Shown piece by piece: positions 1 to 8,977 of a DNA stretch of 35,305 nt (the stretch's first letter is position 1; every line of letters begins with the position of its first letter). Under the pieces are notes generated by a model. It made no database searches, was not told the DNA's origin, and saw only the letters and a program-made list of their open reading frames with translations. This DNA is from Pseudomonadota bacterium (GTDB lineage: Bacteria; Pseudomonadota; Gammaproteobacteria; Steroidobacterales; Steroidobacteraceae): NCBI GenBank assembly GCA_963204795.1, contig CAUJHX010000087.1:1-35305 (forward strand), in the 5' to 3' direction. A program made the translations under genes and the position numbers.

Positions 1-307
1 CGTGCGCAACGTGCTGACGGCTGCGGGTGCCAACAACGCGATCGTGAGCGTTGACTCGGCACTGACGTCGGTCAGCACCCTGCGCAGCACGCTCGGCGCC
101 ATCCAGAACCGCTTCCAGTCGGTGATCAACAGCCTCCAGGCGGTCTCCGAGAACCTGTCTGCCTCGCGCAGCCGTATTCTCGACACCGACTTTGCGGCGG
201 AGACGGCGAGCCTCACGCGCGCGCAGATCCTGCAGCAGGCGGGTACGGCCATGGTGGCACAGGCGAACAGCGCCCCGCAGAGCGTGCTCACGCTCCTGCA
301 GGGATGA
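1..307 (+). CDS. fliC: Flagellin, C-terminal fragment (cut by window start)
   Basis: This is the last ~101 residues of flagellin, the filament subunit; the 5' part lies outside the window. The fragment matches the conserved D0/D1 C-terminal helices: a run with [11 protein letters not shown], then SVINSL, then [17 protein letters not shown], ending in the usual amphipathic tail [15 protein letters not shown]. These helices pair with the N-terminal helix in the filament core, are the part bound by FliS, and are sensed by TLR5 in animals. The frame is open from the first bases, so any start inside the fragment is only an internal codon. A strong hairpin follows the stop, which fits an abundant transcript separate from fliD. 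Family assignment is very sure; the exact paralogue (fliC, flaA or flaB) cannot be told. Confidence 0.96.
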   Translation, partial: VRNVLTAAGANNAIVSVDSALTSVSTLRSTLGAIQNRFQSVINSLQAVSENLSASRSRILDTDFAAETASLTRAQILQQAGTAMVAQANSAPQSVLTLLQG

Positions 308-329
308 TGGTCGCAGCGCTCTGACCGGA

Positions 330-365
330 CCAGGCGGCGGGCACCGGAAGGTGCACGCCGCCTGG
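330..365 (+). terminator. Hairpin after flagellin gene, terminator-like without U-tract
   Basis: A 10-bp perfect stem (CCAGGCGGCG with CGCCGCCTGG), one G/A mismatch, then five more pairs (GCACC/GGTGC) closed by the tetraloop GGAA, a GNRA type. The stem begins 23 bases after the flagellin stop. No T-run follows (GCCATTGAG), so it may act as a weak terminator or as a 3' stabiliser of flagellin mRNA rather than a classical intrinsic terminator. Confidence 0.7.
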
Positions 366-393
366 CCATTGAGCCGCACGGGAGAAGCAGCGA

Positions 394-1779
394 ATGGCGA
401 CGTCGGCGAGCAGTATCTCGGGTGGTTCCACCCTCGACGTTCGGTCGCTCGCGACGCAGCTCGTCGCGGCCGAGCGTGCGCCGCTCGATGCGCAGATCAA
501 GCGCGAGAGCGCCTCCGTCGCGACGACGCTGTCCGCCCTCGGCACCCTGAAGAGTGCGCTCTCGACCTTCCAGGCGGCCGTCGACGACATGTCGATGCTC
601 GCGGATTTCCAGGTTCGCTCCGCGAAGAGCAGCAAGCCGGAGACCTTCACGGCATCCGCAGGCGCGAGCGCGGTTCCCGGTTCCTACGGCATCGAAGTGC
701 AGCAACTGGCGACGGCGCACAGCATCGCCTCGGGACCCCATGCCGGCGGCAGCACGACGCTCGTGGGCAGCGGCAGCGTCACCCTGGCCGTCGGCGGGCG
801 TGCCTTCACGATCGAGGTGGCGCCCGCCACGACGCTCGCGAATCTGCGGGACGCCATCAACGGCGCCCGCGACAACACGGGCGTCAGCGCCACCATCGTG
901 CAGAGCACGGAGGGCGCGCGCCTCATCCTGTCCGCACGCGAGACGGGTGCAGCCAACACGCTCACTGTCACCGTCGCAAACGCGGTCGGTGGGCTCGATT
1001 CGCTCGCGTACACGGACGTGGCGCCAGGAAGCTACACGCAGCTCGCAGCCGCGCAGGACGCGATCGTGCGAGTCGCGGGGTTCGGGCAGACGAGTGCCAC
1101 GAACACGATCACGGGTGCCATCGACGGCGTGACACTCACCCTCGTGGCGGAGGATGTCGGCTCTGTCCACACCCTGACGATCGCGAATGACGTCGAGGCC
1201 GTGCGCAAGCGCCTTGACTCGTTCGTCACCACTTACAACGCGATGCAGACGGCCATTGCCGGCTTGCGCGGCTACAACGCGGCGACGAAGGAGGGCGGGC
1301 CGCTGCTGGGTGACTCGATGCTGCTTGGCCTCGAGACGCGACTGCGCAGGGGCCTCACCGACGCCGTGGACGGGCTCACGGGCCCGCATACCTCACTGGC
1401 GACACTTGGCATCACCACTGGCGCCGACGGCAATCTCGTCGTCGATGACGTGAAGCTGTCAGCCGCGCTCGGTAGCGATTTCGAAGGCGTGGCGCAACTG
1501 TTCGGCAGGACCGGCGGTGTCGGCTTTCGACTCGGAAATCTGCTCCACGATGCCGTGTCGATGAACGGCGGCATCTCCGTGCGCACCCGGGCGCTCCTCG
1601 AGCAGCAGGAACGCCTGACGGACCGGCAGGACGCAGTCGATGCACGCATGCAGGCGCAGCTGGCCCGCTACATCCGCCAGTTCACGACCCTCGATACACT
1701 GCTTTCGACACTCGACACGACCTCATCGTATCTCGATACGCAACTCGAGTCGCTGTCGGGCATGCTGAAACGCGACTGA
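394..1779 (+). CDS. fliD: Flagellar filament cap protein FliD (hook-associated protein 2)
   Basis: FliD forms the cap at the distal end of the filament and guides flagellin polymerisation; it is exported by the flagellar type III system. The 461-residue product starts with the typical ISSGSTLDVRSLATQLVAAERAPLD-like N-terminal coiled-coil region (about residues 8-100). A variable middle (about 100-220) follows, then the conserved C-terminal domain (about 225-450) with RLDSFVTTYNAM near its start and a final coiled coil rich in LDTLLSTLD-type heptads. Length is normal for the family. The ATG is preceded by GGGAGAAG at good spacing. The gene follows flagellin and its stop overlaps the next start by one base, so it heads a fliD-flaG-fliS unit. 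Confidence 0.95.
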   Translation: MATSASSISGGSTLDVRSLATQLVAAERAPLDAQIKRESASVATTLSALGTLKSALSTFQAAVDDMSMLADFQVRSAKSSKPETFTASAGASAVPGSYGIEVQQLATAHSIASGPHAGGSTTLVGSGSVTLAVGGRAFTIEVAPATTLANLRDAINGARDNTGVSATIVQSTEGARLILSARETGAANTLTVTVANAVGGLDSLAYTDVAPGSYTQLAAAQDAIVRVAGFGQTSATNTITGAIDGVTLTLVAEDVGSVHTLTIANDVEAVRKRLDSFVTTYNAMQTAIAGLRGYNAATKEGGPLLGDSMLLGLETRLRRGLTDAVDGLTGPHTSLATLGITTGADGNLVVDDVKLSAALGSDFEGVAQLFGRTGGVGFRLGNLLHDAVSMNGGISVRTRALLEQQERLTDRQDAVDARMQAQLARYIRQFTTLDTLLSTLDTTSSYLDTQLESLSGMLKRD

Positions 1780-1994
1780 TGAACGACGATCGCCAGGATT
1801 CGTGCCCGACGGGCCTCATGCGCGTGCGCAACGCGGTCGCGCCGCTCGACAATTTCCTGCGCAGTGTGAGCCGCAGCCTCGAATTCCGGCGCGACGCAAG
1901 TGGAACCATTGTGGTGACCGTGCGTGATCTGACGACGGGCGAAGTCATCCGCCAGTGCCCCGAGCCCTCAAGCCGGCCGCCCGGGCGCCGTTAA
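1779..1994 (+). CDS. flaG: Short FlaG-family protein
   Basis: A 71-residue product matching the FlaG family core: LDNFLRSVSRSLEFRRDAS, then IVVTVRDLTTGEVIRQCPE, which corresponds to the family pattern of a helix followed by V-V-V-D-TGEVIRQIP. FlaG affects filament length in several species; its mechanism is poorly known. The N-terminal extension seen in many FlaG proteins (about 40-60 residues) is mostly missing, and the usual IP after IRQ is CP here. The ATG overlaps the fliD stop (TGATG-type junction), so translation is probably coupled. It ends 7 bases before fliS. The alternative is an uncharacterised small protein, but the TGEVIRQ signature makes FlaG likely. Confidence 0.78.
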   Translation: MNDDRQDSCPTGLMRVRNAVAPLDNFLRSVSRSLEFRRDASGTIVVTVRDLTTGEVIRQCPEPSSRPPGRR

Positions 1995-2001
1995 AGCGGG
2001 C

Positions 2002-2415
2002 ATGACGCACCCGAACGCCAACCGACTCGCGACCTACCGGAGCGTCGCCACGCATGGCGGCGTCGCGGCCGATGATCCGCACCGGCTCATACTGATGCTG
2101 ATGGATGGCGCGCTCGAACGCATATCCGCCGCCAAGGGCAACCTCGCGAACGGCCGCAAGGCGGAGAAGTGTGCGTTGATCCAGCGTTCGGTCGACATCC
2201 TGCAGGAATTGCGCGCGAGCCTCGATTTCGAAGCGGGGGGCGAGCTCGCGGCGAATCTCGACAGCCTCTATGACTACATGGTGAGGCAGCTCGTGAAAGC
2301 AAACGCCGGGGATCGGGTCGAGATCCTCGACGAGGTGTCGCGGCTCCTGACCGGAATCCGCGGTGCCTGGCTGCAGATGCCCCCGGAGGCGCGCAACGCG
2401 CGCCGGGCCCGCTGA
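2002..2415 (+). CDS. fliS: Flagellin export chaperone FliS
   Basis: FliS binds the C-terminal helix of flagellin in the cytoplasm, prevents early polymerisation and delivers it to FlhA. The product is 137 residues, the usual length, and is predicted all-helical. It shows the family start with a Tyr (ATYRSV, near residue 13), the hallmark DPHRLILMLMDGALERI at about residues 25-40, and a later run with LDSLYDYMVRQLVKAN. Its stop overlaps the start of the tPilZ gene (TGATGG), implying coupled translation. The C-terminus is Arg-rich (NARRAR), possibly disordered. No fliT gene follows; a PilZ-type gene occupies that place. Confidence 0.95.
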   Translation: MTHPNANRLATYRSVATHGGVAADDPHRLILMLMDGALERISAAKGNLANGRKAEKCALIQRSVDILQELRASLDFEAGGELAANLDSLYDYMVRQLVKANAGDRVEILDEVSRLLTGIRGAWLQMPPEARNARRAR

Positions 2416-2978
2416 TGGAAGACGGCATCGACACGATCGTTCTCGATGAAGAACTGGCGTACGTCGATGTCGTGCCGCTGCGCTGGACGACTCTTGCCAT
2501 GCCGGCTGAACCGGACATCGCCATCGCCCAGGCAGAGCACAACCTGCGCCTGCTGCAGGCACTCGCGGCGCTCGAGGACCGCGCGCCGGCCGAGAAGACG
2601 GACGAGAACTCGCCCCATTCGGCGGATCTCATGCGGCTCGAGTTCAAGGTGAACCTGCTGCTCGATCTCGTGGGGCAGATCCTCGCGAAGGCGCAGCCGC
2701 GACCGCCTGCCATACCCATGCGCTTCAACGCGCACGGCGCCATCTGGCGCGCGCCCGATCGCGAATTGCGGGCGGGCGAAAGCGGGCAGCTCGAAATCTG
2801 GTTGCGCGAGGCGCTCGTCGAGCCGCTGCGCATCTTCGGTCGCGTCGCCTCGGTCGGTGTCGACCGGCGCGTCAAGGTCGAGTTCGCACGGGTCGGCAAG
2901 CCCGTCGGCGACCTGATCGAGAAACTCGCCTTCCAGCGCCACCGGCGTCAGGTCGCGGGAACCCGCGAACGACGATGA
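2415..2978 (+). CDS. Atypical PilZ-domain (tPilZ-like) protein
   Basis: A 187-residue cytoplasmic protein in the place where xanthomonads carry a tetrameric PilZ (tPilZ) gene, directly after fliS. Residues about 25-105 are strongly helical with heptad spacing (IAQAEHNLRLLQALAALED, then DLMRLEFKVNLLLDLVGQIL), which fits the long helix that mediates tPilZ oligomerisation. Residues about 110-175 look like the beta-barrel (FNAHGAIWRAPDRELRAGESGQ, then LEPLRIFGRVASV, VKVEFARV). Classical c-di-GMP motifs RxxxR and D/NxSxxG are not evident, as expected for this branch, so ligand binding is uncertain. It overlaps fliS by one base and precedes the FleQ-like gene. The role, probably linking second-messenger state to flagellar function, is inferred from context. 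Confidence 0.72.
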   Translation: MEDGIDTIVLDEELAYVDVVPLRWTTLAMPAEPDIAIAQAEHNLRLLQALAALEDRAPAEKTDENSPHSADLMRLEFKVNLLLDLVGQILAKAQPRPPAIPMRFNAHGAIWRAPDRELRAGESGQLEIWLREALVEPLRIFGRVASVGVDRRVKVEFARVGKPVGDLIEKLAFQRHRRQVAGTRERR

Positions 2979-3099
2979 TCTGACGCGGGAGTCGCCATAA
3001 TGCGACGCAGGTCCGCGTCTGCGGCATCTGCGCTGGAATTCCGTCACATCGAAGCCTCGCGTGCGTCCGGAGAATGACGCGCCACCAGAACGAGGTTTC

Positions 3100-3130
3100 G
3101 TGAATGTCAGTTGCTGTTGCAGACATTCAC
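3100..3130. promoter_or_regulatory. Inverted repeat straddling a possible start of the FleQ-like gene
   Basis: GTGAATGTC and GACATTCAC form a perfect 9-bp inverted repeat separated by 13 bases, with arms at 3100-3108 and 3122-3130. The left arm contains the ATG at 3104. If translation instead begins at the ATG at 3155, the repeat would lie in the leader or promoter. It could be a dimeric-regulator operator or an mRNA hairpin controlling initiation. No protein is assigned. Confidence 0.45.
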
Positions 3131-4255
3131 AGGGACGTGATATCCGAGGCGAGGATGCCTACCGGCCGGTCACAGGCCGTCAGCGAAGTGGCGCGCCTCA
3201 TCCGTAGCGTGGCGGCGCACGATTCGAGCGTGCTGGTTCTCGGTGAATCGGGCACGGGCAAGGAAGTGGTGGCCCGTGCCATCCACGATTCGAGCCCGCG
3301 CCGCCACCGGCCCTTCGTGGCGGTCAACTGCGGGGCCATTCCGGCCGATCTGCTGGAAAGCGAGCTCTTCGGGCACGAGAAGGGCGCTTTCACCGGCGCC
3401 ATCGCAACCCGCCTCGGGCGGTTCGAGATTGCCGAAGGCGGTACGCTGTTCCTCGACGAGATCGGCGACATGAGCCTGCCCATGCAGGTGAAGCTGCTGC
3501 GCGTGCTGCAGGAGCGCGTGTTCGAGCGCGTGGGCAATCACAAGCCGATCCACTGCAATGTGCGCATCATTGCCGCCACGCATCGTCACCTGGAGGAGGC
3601 GATCCAGCACGGCGGCTTTCGCCAGGACCTCTTCTACAGACTCAACGTGTTTCCGATCGAATTGCCCGCGCTGCGCGAACGGCTCGCGGACCTGCCTGCG
3701 CTGATCGAGGAGTTTGTCGCCGTGAACGTCCGCGAGGGTCGGGCGCGTATCGTGTTCACGGAAGGGGCGCTTGCGGCGCTGAAGCGCTATCCATGGCCTG
3801 GAAACGTGCGTGAGCTGGCGAATCTCGTCGAACGCCTCTCGATCCTGCAAGGTGGCCGGACGGTCGACGCGTGTGACCTGCCGGCGCGATACCGGCCGGG
3901 GGTGGCCGATCCGGCGCCGACTCCGAGCCCCGTGACGCTGCAGTCTCCTGTTGCCGGCGAAGAAACGACGCTGCCCGATGCGGAGGTGCTGCGCCTGCTC
4001 GAGGGGTCGGCCGCTGAGGCGAGGGTATCGGCGCTCCCGGCCGACGGCATCGATCTGCGTCAGCATCTCGATGCGATTGAGCGCTCGCTCGTGGAACAGG
4101 CTCTCGAGCGATCGGGAGGCACCGTCGCCCACGCTGCCCGACTCCTTGGCCTGCGCCGCACGACACTCGTCGAGAAGCTGCGCAAGTTCGGTGAACCGGC
4201 GGGCGAGCGTGGCGGAGTTTTGACGGGCCCTGGCGTCTGCCGCGCGAGCCTGTGA
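3104..4255 (+). CDS. fleQ: FleQ/FlrA-like sigma-54 flagellar activator lacking the receiver-like domain
   Basis: A bacterial enhancer-binding protein that would open sigma-54 promoters for flagellar genes. The 383 residues are an AAA+ domain plus DNA-binding domain only. Walker A GESGTGKE lies at 47-54, the sigma-54 contact loop GAFTGA at 94-99 and Walker B FLDEIG at 116-121. The C-terminal Fis-type helix-turn-helix ends in [14 protein letters not shown], very close to the FleQ C-terminus. The roughly 140-residue N-terminal FleQ domain is absent, and so is a visible LFRS-like c-di-GMP motif before the AAA+ core. Two starts are plausible: ATG 3104 (GAGG 8 bases upstream) and ATG 3155 (GAGG 5 bases upstream, product 366 residues). 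Orthology to FleQ is likely; free activity without an N-terminal switch is inference. Confidence 0.85.
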   Translation: MSVAVADIHRDVISEARMPTGRSQAVSEVARLIRSVAAHDSSVLVLGESGTGKEVVARAIHDSSPRRHRPFVAVNCGAIPADLLESELFGHEKGAFTGAIATRLGRFEIAEGGTLFLDEIGDMSLPMQVKLLRVLQERVFERVGNHKPIHCNVRIIAATHRHLEEAIQHGGFRQDLFYRLNVFPIELPALRERLADLPALIEEFVAVNVREGRARIVFTEGALAALKRYPWPGNVRELANLVERLSILQGGRTVDACDLPARYRPGVADPAPTPSPVTLQSPVAGEETTLPDAEVLRLLEGSAAEARVSALPADGIDLRQHLDAIERSLVEQALERSGGTVAHAARLLGLRRTTLVEKLRKFGEPAGERGGVLTGPGVCRASL

Positions 4256-4287
4256 CGCGCCTCACGTAACGGGAGCTGATTCCGTCC

Positions 4288-4303
4288 CGGCACGGAACTT
4301 GCT
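4288..4303 (+). promoter_or_regulatory. Sigma-54 promoter upstream of fleR-like gene
   Basis: The sequence CGGCACGGAACTTGCT matches the sigma-54 consensus (TGGCACG, four bases, TTGCT) except for the first base. The invariant GG (4289-4290) and GC (4301-4302) are 12 bases apart as required. The expected start site is near 4314, about 37 bases before the GTG. TTTTGAC at 4218-4224 lies about 90 bases upstream of that start and resembles half a FleQ box. This promoter probably serves fleR-like and the fliE-fliK genes. Confidence 0.85.
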
Positions 4304-4350
4304 CCTCACCAGCAAGCCGGCGCCTTGCCGGCGCAGAGAGGCAGGACCGA

Positions 4351-5325
<975 letters not shown>

Positions 5326-5347
5326 GCGGCCCACTGGAGATTTCTGC

Positions 5348-5683
5348 ATGAGCCAGATGGAAATCGACCGCGTACTTGCCCAGATCCGCACGATTGCCAC
5401 ACAGGTGAAGCGCCCGCAGGCGCCATCGGCCGGTGCGGGTGCGGGTGCGGTGGCCGGTCCGGACGGATTCGCCGCGGTCATGAAACGCAGCCTCGGGGAA
5501 GTGAATGCCGCGCAACAGTCTGCGGCCCGGCTCGCGACGGCTTTCCAGAAGGGTGTGCCAGGTGTCGAGCTGCCCCAGGTGATGCTCGAGATGCAGAAGG
5601 CGAGCGTCGGGTTTCGCGCAGTGACAGAGGTGCGCAACCGACTCGTGAACGTGTACCAGGAAATCATGAACATGCCGATCTGA
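5348..5683 (+). CDS. fliE: Flagellar hook-basal body protein FliE
   Basis: FliE connects the MS ring to the proximal rod and is the first rod protein exported. The 111-residue product has the usual length and the conserved C-terminal half: FAAVMKRSLGEVNAAQQSA, then LPQVMLEMQKASVGFRAVTEVRNRLVNVYQEIMNMPI, which is close to the family signature. The N-terminal half has a Gly/Ala-rich linker (about residues 24-38) typical of FliE. The ATG at 5348 fits the family start MSQMEID. No separate sigma-54 site is visible in the 22-base gap after the fleR-like gene, so it is probably co-transcribed with it. fliF follows after 28 bases with AGGAGA as ribosome site. Confidence 0.95.
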   Translation: MSQMEIDRVLAQIRTIATQVKRPQAPSAGAGAGAVAGPDGFAAVMKRSLGEVNAAQQSAARLATAFQKGVPGVELPQVMLEMQKASVGFRAVTEVRNRLVNVYQEIMNMPI

Positions 5684-5711
5684 CCGGCATGTCCACTGAC
5701 AGGAGAATTGC

Positions 5712-7352
5712 ATGAACGCCGAGGTCGAGCAGCTGCCTACCTATGCCCGGGTCGCAACCGGACTCAGGCCCGTGCTGCTGCTGGTCGGTATCGCGGCGGC
5801 CGTCGCGGCCGGTCTCGGTATCGTGTTCTGGGCGAAGGGACCGAGCTACAGCCTGCTGTATTCCGGCCTCGCCGCCGGCGATCTGGTCGAGGTGCGGCAG
5901 ACGCTGCAGGCGGCCGGCATCGAGCACGCCGCCGACGTCGAACGGGGTACCGTGAGCGTGCCGGCGCAACGTCTCAACGACGCACGTCTCGCGCTCGCGG
6001 CACAAGGTGTGCTGCAGTCGTCCGACGGGTTCAACGCAATGGCGAAGGATTCCGGCTTCGGCGTGAGCCAGTTCATGGAGGGCGCACGCTACCAGCATGC
6101 GCTCGAAACGGAGCTCGCCCGCACGATCGCGAGTCTGCAGCCGGTGGCCGCGGCGCGTGTGCACATCGCAGCGCCCCGTCAGTCGGCGTTCGTGCGCGAT
6201 CGCCGCAATGCGACCGCCTCGGTATTCGTGCAATTGAAGGCAGGTCGGCGGCTCGAGTCCGCGCAGGTTACCGCCATCGTCAATCTCGTCGCCTCCAGCA
6301 TTCCCGAGCTCAAGGCTGAAGACGTCACGGTCGTCGATCAGGCGGGGCGCCTGCTCTCGCAACCAGAGCGCGACAGTGACCTTGCGGCGCGCGAGAGGCA
6401 GTTCGAGTTTGCCCGCAGCCTCGAATCCGAGTATGCGCAGCGCATCGAGACGCTGCTCGCACCCATCGTCGGTGAAGGACGCGTGCGCGCGCAGGTCGTG
6501 GCTTCGGTCGACATGTCGGTCACGGAAGAGGCGCGCGAGCAGTACCGGCCGGAAAGCCAGGTGGTGCGCAGCGAACAGCTCGCGGAGGAGACATCACGCG
6601 CCGGTGGCGGGCCGAACGGCGTGCCAGGCGCGCTCTCGAACCAGCCGCCGGTGCCGGGTACGGCACTGCCGCCCGGGCAGGGGACTGTGGCTACGGCCGC
6701 CAATGCAGACGCTGCGGCCGCAGCTACGTCCGGCAATTCGTCGAGACAGTCCACCCGCAACTATGAGATCGATCGCACGGTCGCGTACACGCGCCAGCCC
6801 GCGGGGCGCCTGAAGCGCCTCACCGTTGCGGTGCTCGTGGATGACATCATGGTGCCGCAGCAGGGCGGCAAGACAGGTGAGCAGCCGGTGAGCGCCGAGC
6901 AGCTCGCGCGCATCACGACTCTCGTGAAGGACGCAGTCGGCTTCGATGAGTCACGCGGCGACAGCGTCAATGTGGTCAATGCGTCCTTCTCTGCGCAAGC
7001 GGCCGAGACCGTTGGCGAGGTCGACACACTGCCAATCTGGCAGCAGCCCTGGGTCCGCGAACTCGCGAAGATACTCGCCGGCGCGGCCATCGTGATCGTG
7101 CTGCTGCTGTCGATCGTCAGACCACTCGTCAGGAGCCTCACCGGTCCGCCGCGGCTCGCAGCCGGAGTGGTCCCGGCGCTGCCGGGTGCACCTGCGCAAG
7201 GGCTGCCGGCGCCGGAGGAAGCACAACGCCCCGCAGGCCAGGTTTCTGCGATCGCCTACGAACAGCAGATTGCACAGGCGCGCTCGCTCGTGACGCAGGA
7301 TCCAAAACGCGTCGCACGGGTCGTCAAGACATGGGTGGGCAAAGATGACTGA
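5712..7352 (+). CDS. fliF: Flagellar MS-ring protein FliF
   Basis: FliF forms the MS ring in the inner membrane, the base on which the C ring and export gate assemble. The 546-residue product has TM1 at about residues 18-42, followed by the ring-building motif with YSLLYSGLAAGDLVEV. The periplasmic part includes FMEGARYQHALETELARTI and the long beta-collar linker rich in Gly, Pro and Ala (about 295-340). TM2 lies at about 447-470 (ILAGAAIVIVLLLSIV). The cytoplasmic tail ends ARVVKTWVGKDD, the FliG-binding motif. Length is normal. AGGAGA precedes the ATG. The 3' end overlaps fliG by 8 bases, so translation is coupled. Confidence 0.97.
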   Translation: MNAEVEQLPTYARVATGLRPVLLLVGIAAAVAAGLGIVFWAKGPSYSLLYSGLAAGDLVEVRQTLQAAGIEHAADVERGTVSVPAQRLNDARLALAAQGVLQSSDGFNAMAKDSGFGVSQFMEGARYQHALETELARTIASLQPVAAARVHIAAPRQSAFVRDRRNATASVFVQLKAGRRLESAQVTAIVNLVASSIPELKAEDVTVVDQAGRLLSQPERDSDLAARERQFEFARSLESEYAQRIETLLAPIVGEGRVRAQVVASVDMSVTEEAREQYRPESQVVRSEQLAEETSRAGGGPNGVPGALSNQPPVPGTALPPGQGTVATAANADAAAAATSGNSSRQSTRNYEIDRTVAYTRQPAGRLKRLTVAVLVDDIMVPQQGGKTGEQPVSAEQLARITTLVKDAVGFDESRGDSVNVVNASFSAQAAETVGEVDTLPIWQQPWVRELAKILAGAAIVIVLLLSIVRPLVRSLTGPPRLAAGVVPALPGAPAQGLPAPEEAQRPAGQVSAIAYEQQIAQARSLVTQDPKRVARVVKTWVGKDD

Positions 7353-8358
7353 GAAGGCACTCGCGAAGAGGAACGGCATCGACCAGGCCGCCATTCTCCT
7401 GCTGACGCTCGGCGAGCAGGAAGCGGCCGACGTGCTGAAGCACATGAGCACGAAGGACGTGCAACTGGTGGGTTCCGCGATGGCGGCGCTCGATGGCGTG
7501 ACGCGCGAGGAGGTCGCGGGGGTACTCGAACACTTCCTGGTCTCGATCGAGAGTCACACATCGCTCGGCGTCGGCACCGACGAATACCTGCGCAAGGTGC
7601 TGGTGTCCGCGCTTGGCGAAGATCGGGCCGTGAGCGTACTGGATCGCATCTTCGGCGGCCGTTCGAGCCGTGGGCTCGAGGCGATGAAGTGGATGGATCC
7701 GCGTGCCGTGGCGGAGATGATGCGCAGTGAACATCCGCAGATCGTCGCCATCGTGCTCGCATATCTCGAACCGGATCATGCGGCGGCAGTGCTGGCGCAG
7801 CTGCCCGAAGCCGTGCGACCGGAGATCCTGATGCGTATCGCGACGCTCGACGGGATCCAGCCCTCGGCACTCAATGAACTCGACGAAGTCATGGAGAAGC
7901 AGTTCGCCGGCAATGCGTCCTCGAAGGCGTCGCTGTTCGGCGGGCCGAAGGTCTCGGCCAGCATCATCAACAACCTCGATTCGTCTCTCGAGTCCAAGAT
8001 CATGCAGCAGATCAACGGCGTCGATGAGGCGCTCGGTGCGAAGATCCAGAGCCTCATCTTCACCTTCGATGACCTGGGATCCATCGACGACCGGGGCATG
8101 CAGGAGCTCCTGCGCCAGGTTCCAGGCGACCGCCTGCTGCTCGCGCTCAAGGCCTGCGAGCAGGAGCTGAAGGAGAAGGTGTTCAGGAACATGTCGCAGC
8201 GGGCGGCGGAAATGCTCAAGGACGACATGGATTCGAAGGGCCCCGTGCGGGTCAGCGAGGTCGAGGCGGCGCAGAAGGAGATCCTCGCGATCGCCAAGCG
8301 TCTCTCGGACGCCGGAACGATCGCACTCGGCGGCAAAGGTGGAGATCAGTATGTCTGA
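7345..8358 (+). CDS. fliG: Flagellar motor switch protein FliG
   Basis: FliG is the C-ring protein that contacts FliF, FliM and the stator and generates torque. The 337 residues carry the N-terminal FliF-binding domain (about 1-100; AAILLLTLGEQEAADVLKHM) and the EHPQ motif with SEHPQIVAIVLAYL near residue 130. The C-terminal torque helix follows, FDDLGSIDDRGMQELLRQV at about 238-256, with the alternating charges that face MotA. Length and all motifs are standard. The start overlaps the fliF end by 8 bases. fliH follows at once, its ATG lying just before the fliG stop. Confidence 0.97.
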   Translation: MTEKALAKRNGIDQAAILLLTLGEQEAADVLKHMSTKDVQLVGSAMAALDGVTREEVAGVLEHFLVSIESHTSLGVGTDEYLRKVLVSALGEDRAVSVLDRIFGGRSSRGLEAMKWMDPRAVAEMMRSEHPQIVAIVLAYLEPDHAAAVLAQLPEAVRPEILMRIATLDGIQPSALNELDEVMEKQFAGNASSKASLFGGPKVSASIINNLDSSLESKIMQQINGVDEALGAKIQSLIFTFDDLGSIDDRGMQELLRQVPGDRLLLALKACEQELKEKVFRNMSQRAAEMLKDDMDSKGPVRVSEVEAAQKEILAIAKRLSDAGTIALGGKGGDQYV

Positions 8359-8977
8359 GGCAGCGCTGTGGACCCTGCCCATCGTGCAGGGGCGAGTCGC
8401 CGGTGCACGCCGCGAGCGAATCACGGCCGACGAACTTGACGGCGTCGCGCGTGCGGCCTGGGAGGAGGGGCACGCAAGAGGACTGGCCGATGGCCTCGCC
8501 GCGGCGGCGGCGGAGACGCAGCGTCGCCACGCGGCGCTCGACCAGAGAATTGCACAGCTCGACAGCACGATGACCGCACTCGCGCGGCCGCTCGCGGAAC
8601 TCGATGCGCAGGTCGAGCACCAGCTTGCGCAACTCGCGCTCACTGTGGCGCGCCATCTGGTGCGTCGCGAGCTGCGTATCGACCCGACGCAAGTCATCGG
8701 CATCCTGCGCCAGGCGGTGTCGCTGTTGCCGGCCGCCGCGCGCGACGTTCGCGTGCATCTGCACCCGGAAGATGCGGCCCTGGTGGCGGAGAAGCTCGCG
8801 GTGCCCGCGAGCGGGCCGGCGTGGGTCGTGGTCGAGGATCCGGTCCTGTCACGTGGAGGCTGTCGCGTGACGGCCGAGAACTCGCAGATCGACGCGCGTC
8901 TCGAGACGCGCATCAACGCGGCTCTCGTTGCGGTGCTCGGCGAGGAGCGCGAGTCGGAAACGCGGGGCGATTCTTGA
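8351..8977 (+). CDS. fliH: Flagellar export protein FliH (ATPase regulator)
   Basis: FliH is the stalk of the flagellar export ATPase complex; it binds FliI as a dimer and tethers it to the C ring. The 208-residue product has a short conserved N-terminus with a Trp (SEAALWTLP). A Gly/Ala/Glu helix with small-residue spacing follows ([19 protein letters not shown]), similar to the GxxxG repeats of this family. The C-terminal domain contains [32 protein letters not shown] and [21 protein letters not shown] place the start at ATG 8351 (GGAG six bases upstream) rather than GTG 8339; it overlaps fliG by 8 bases. Its stop overlaps the TTG start of fliI. Confidence 0.93.
   Translation: MSEAALWTLPIVQGRVAGARRERITADELDGVARAAWEEGHARGLADGLAAAAAETQRRHAALDQRIAQLDSTMTALARPLAELDAQVEHQLAQLALTVARHLVRRELRIDPTQVIGILRQAVSLLPAAARDVRVHLHPEDAALVAEKLAVPASGPAWVVVEDPVLSRGGCRVTAENSQIDARLETRINAALVAVLGEERESETRGDS

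Noticed and set aside
1992-2020. Possible sigma-28 promoter (TAAAG ... CCGAA) at the fliS start
   Set aside because: The spacing is one base short and the -10 part lies inside fliS codons; match is poor.
5326-5347. Separate sigma-54 promoter for fliE
   Set aside because: TGGAGATTTCTGCA has GG and GC only 10 bases apart; co-transcription from 4288 is more likely.
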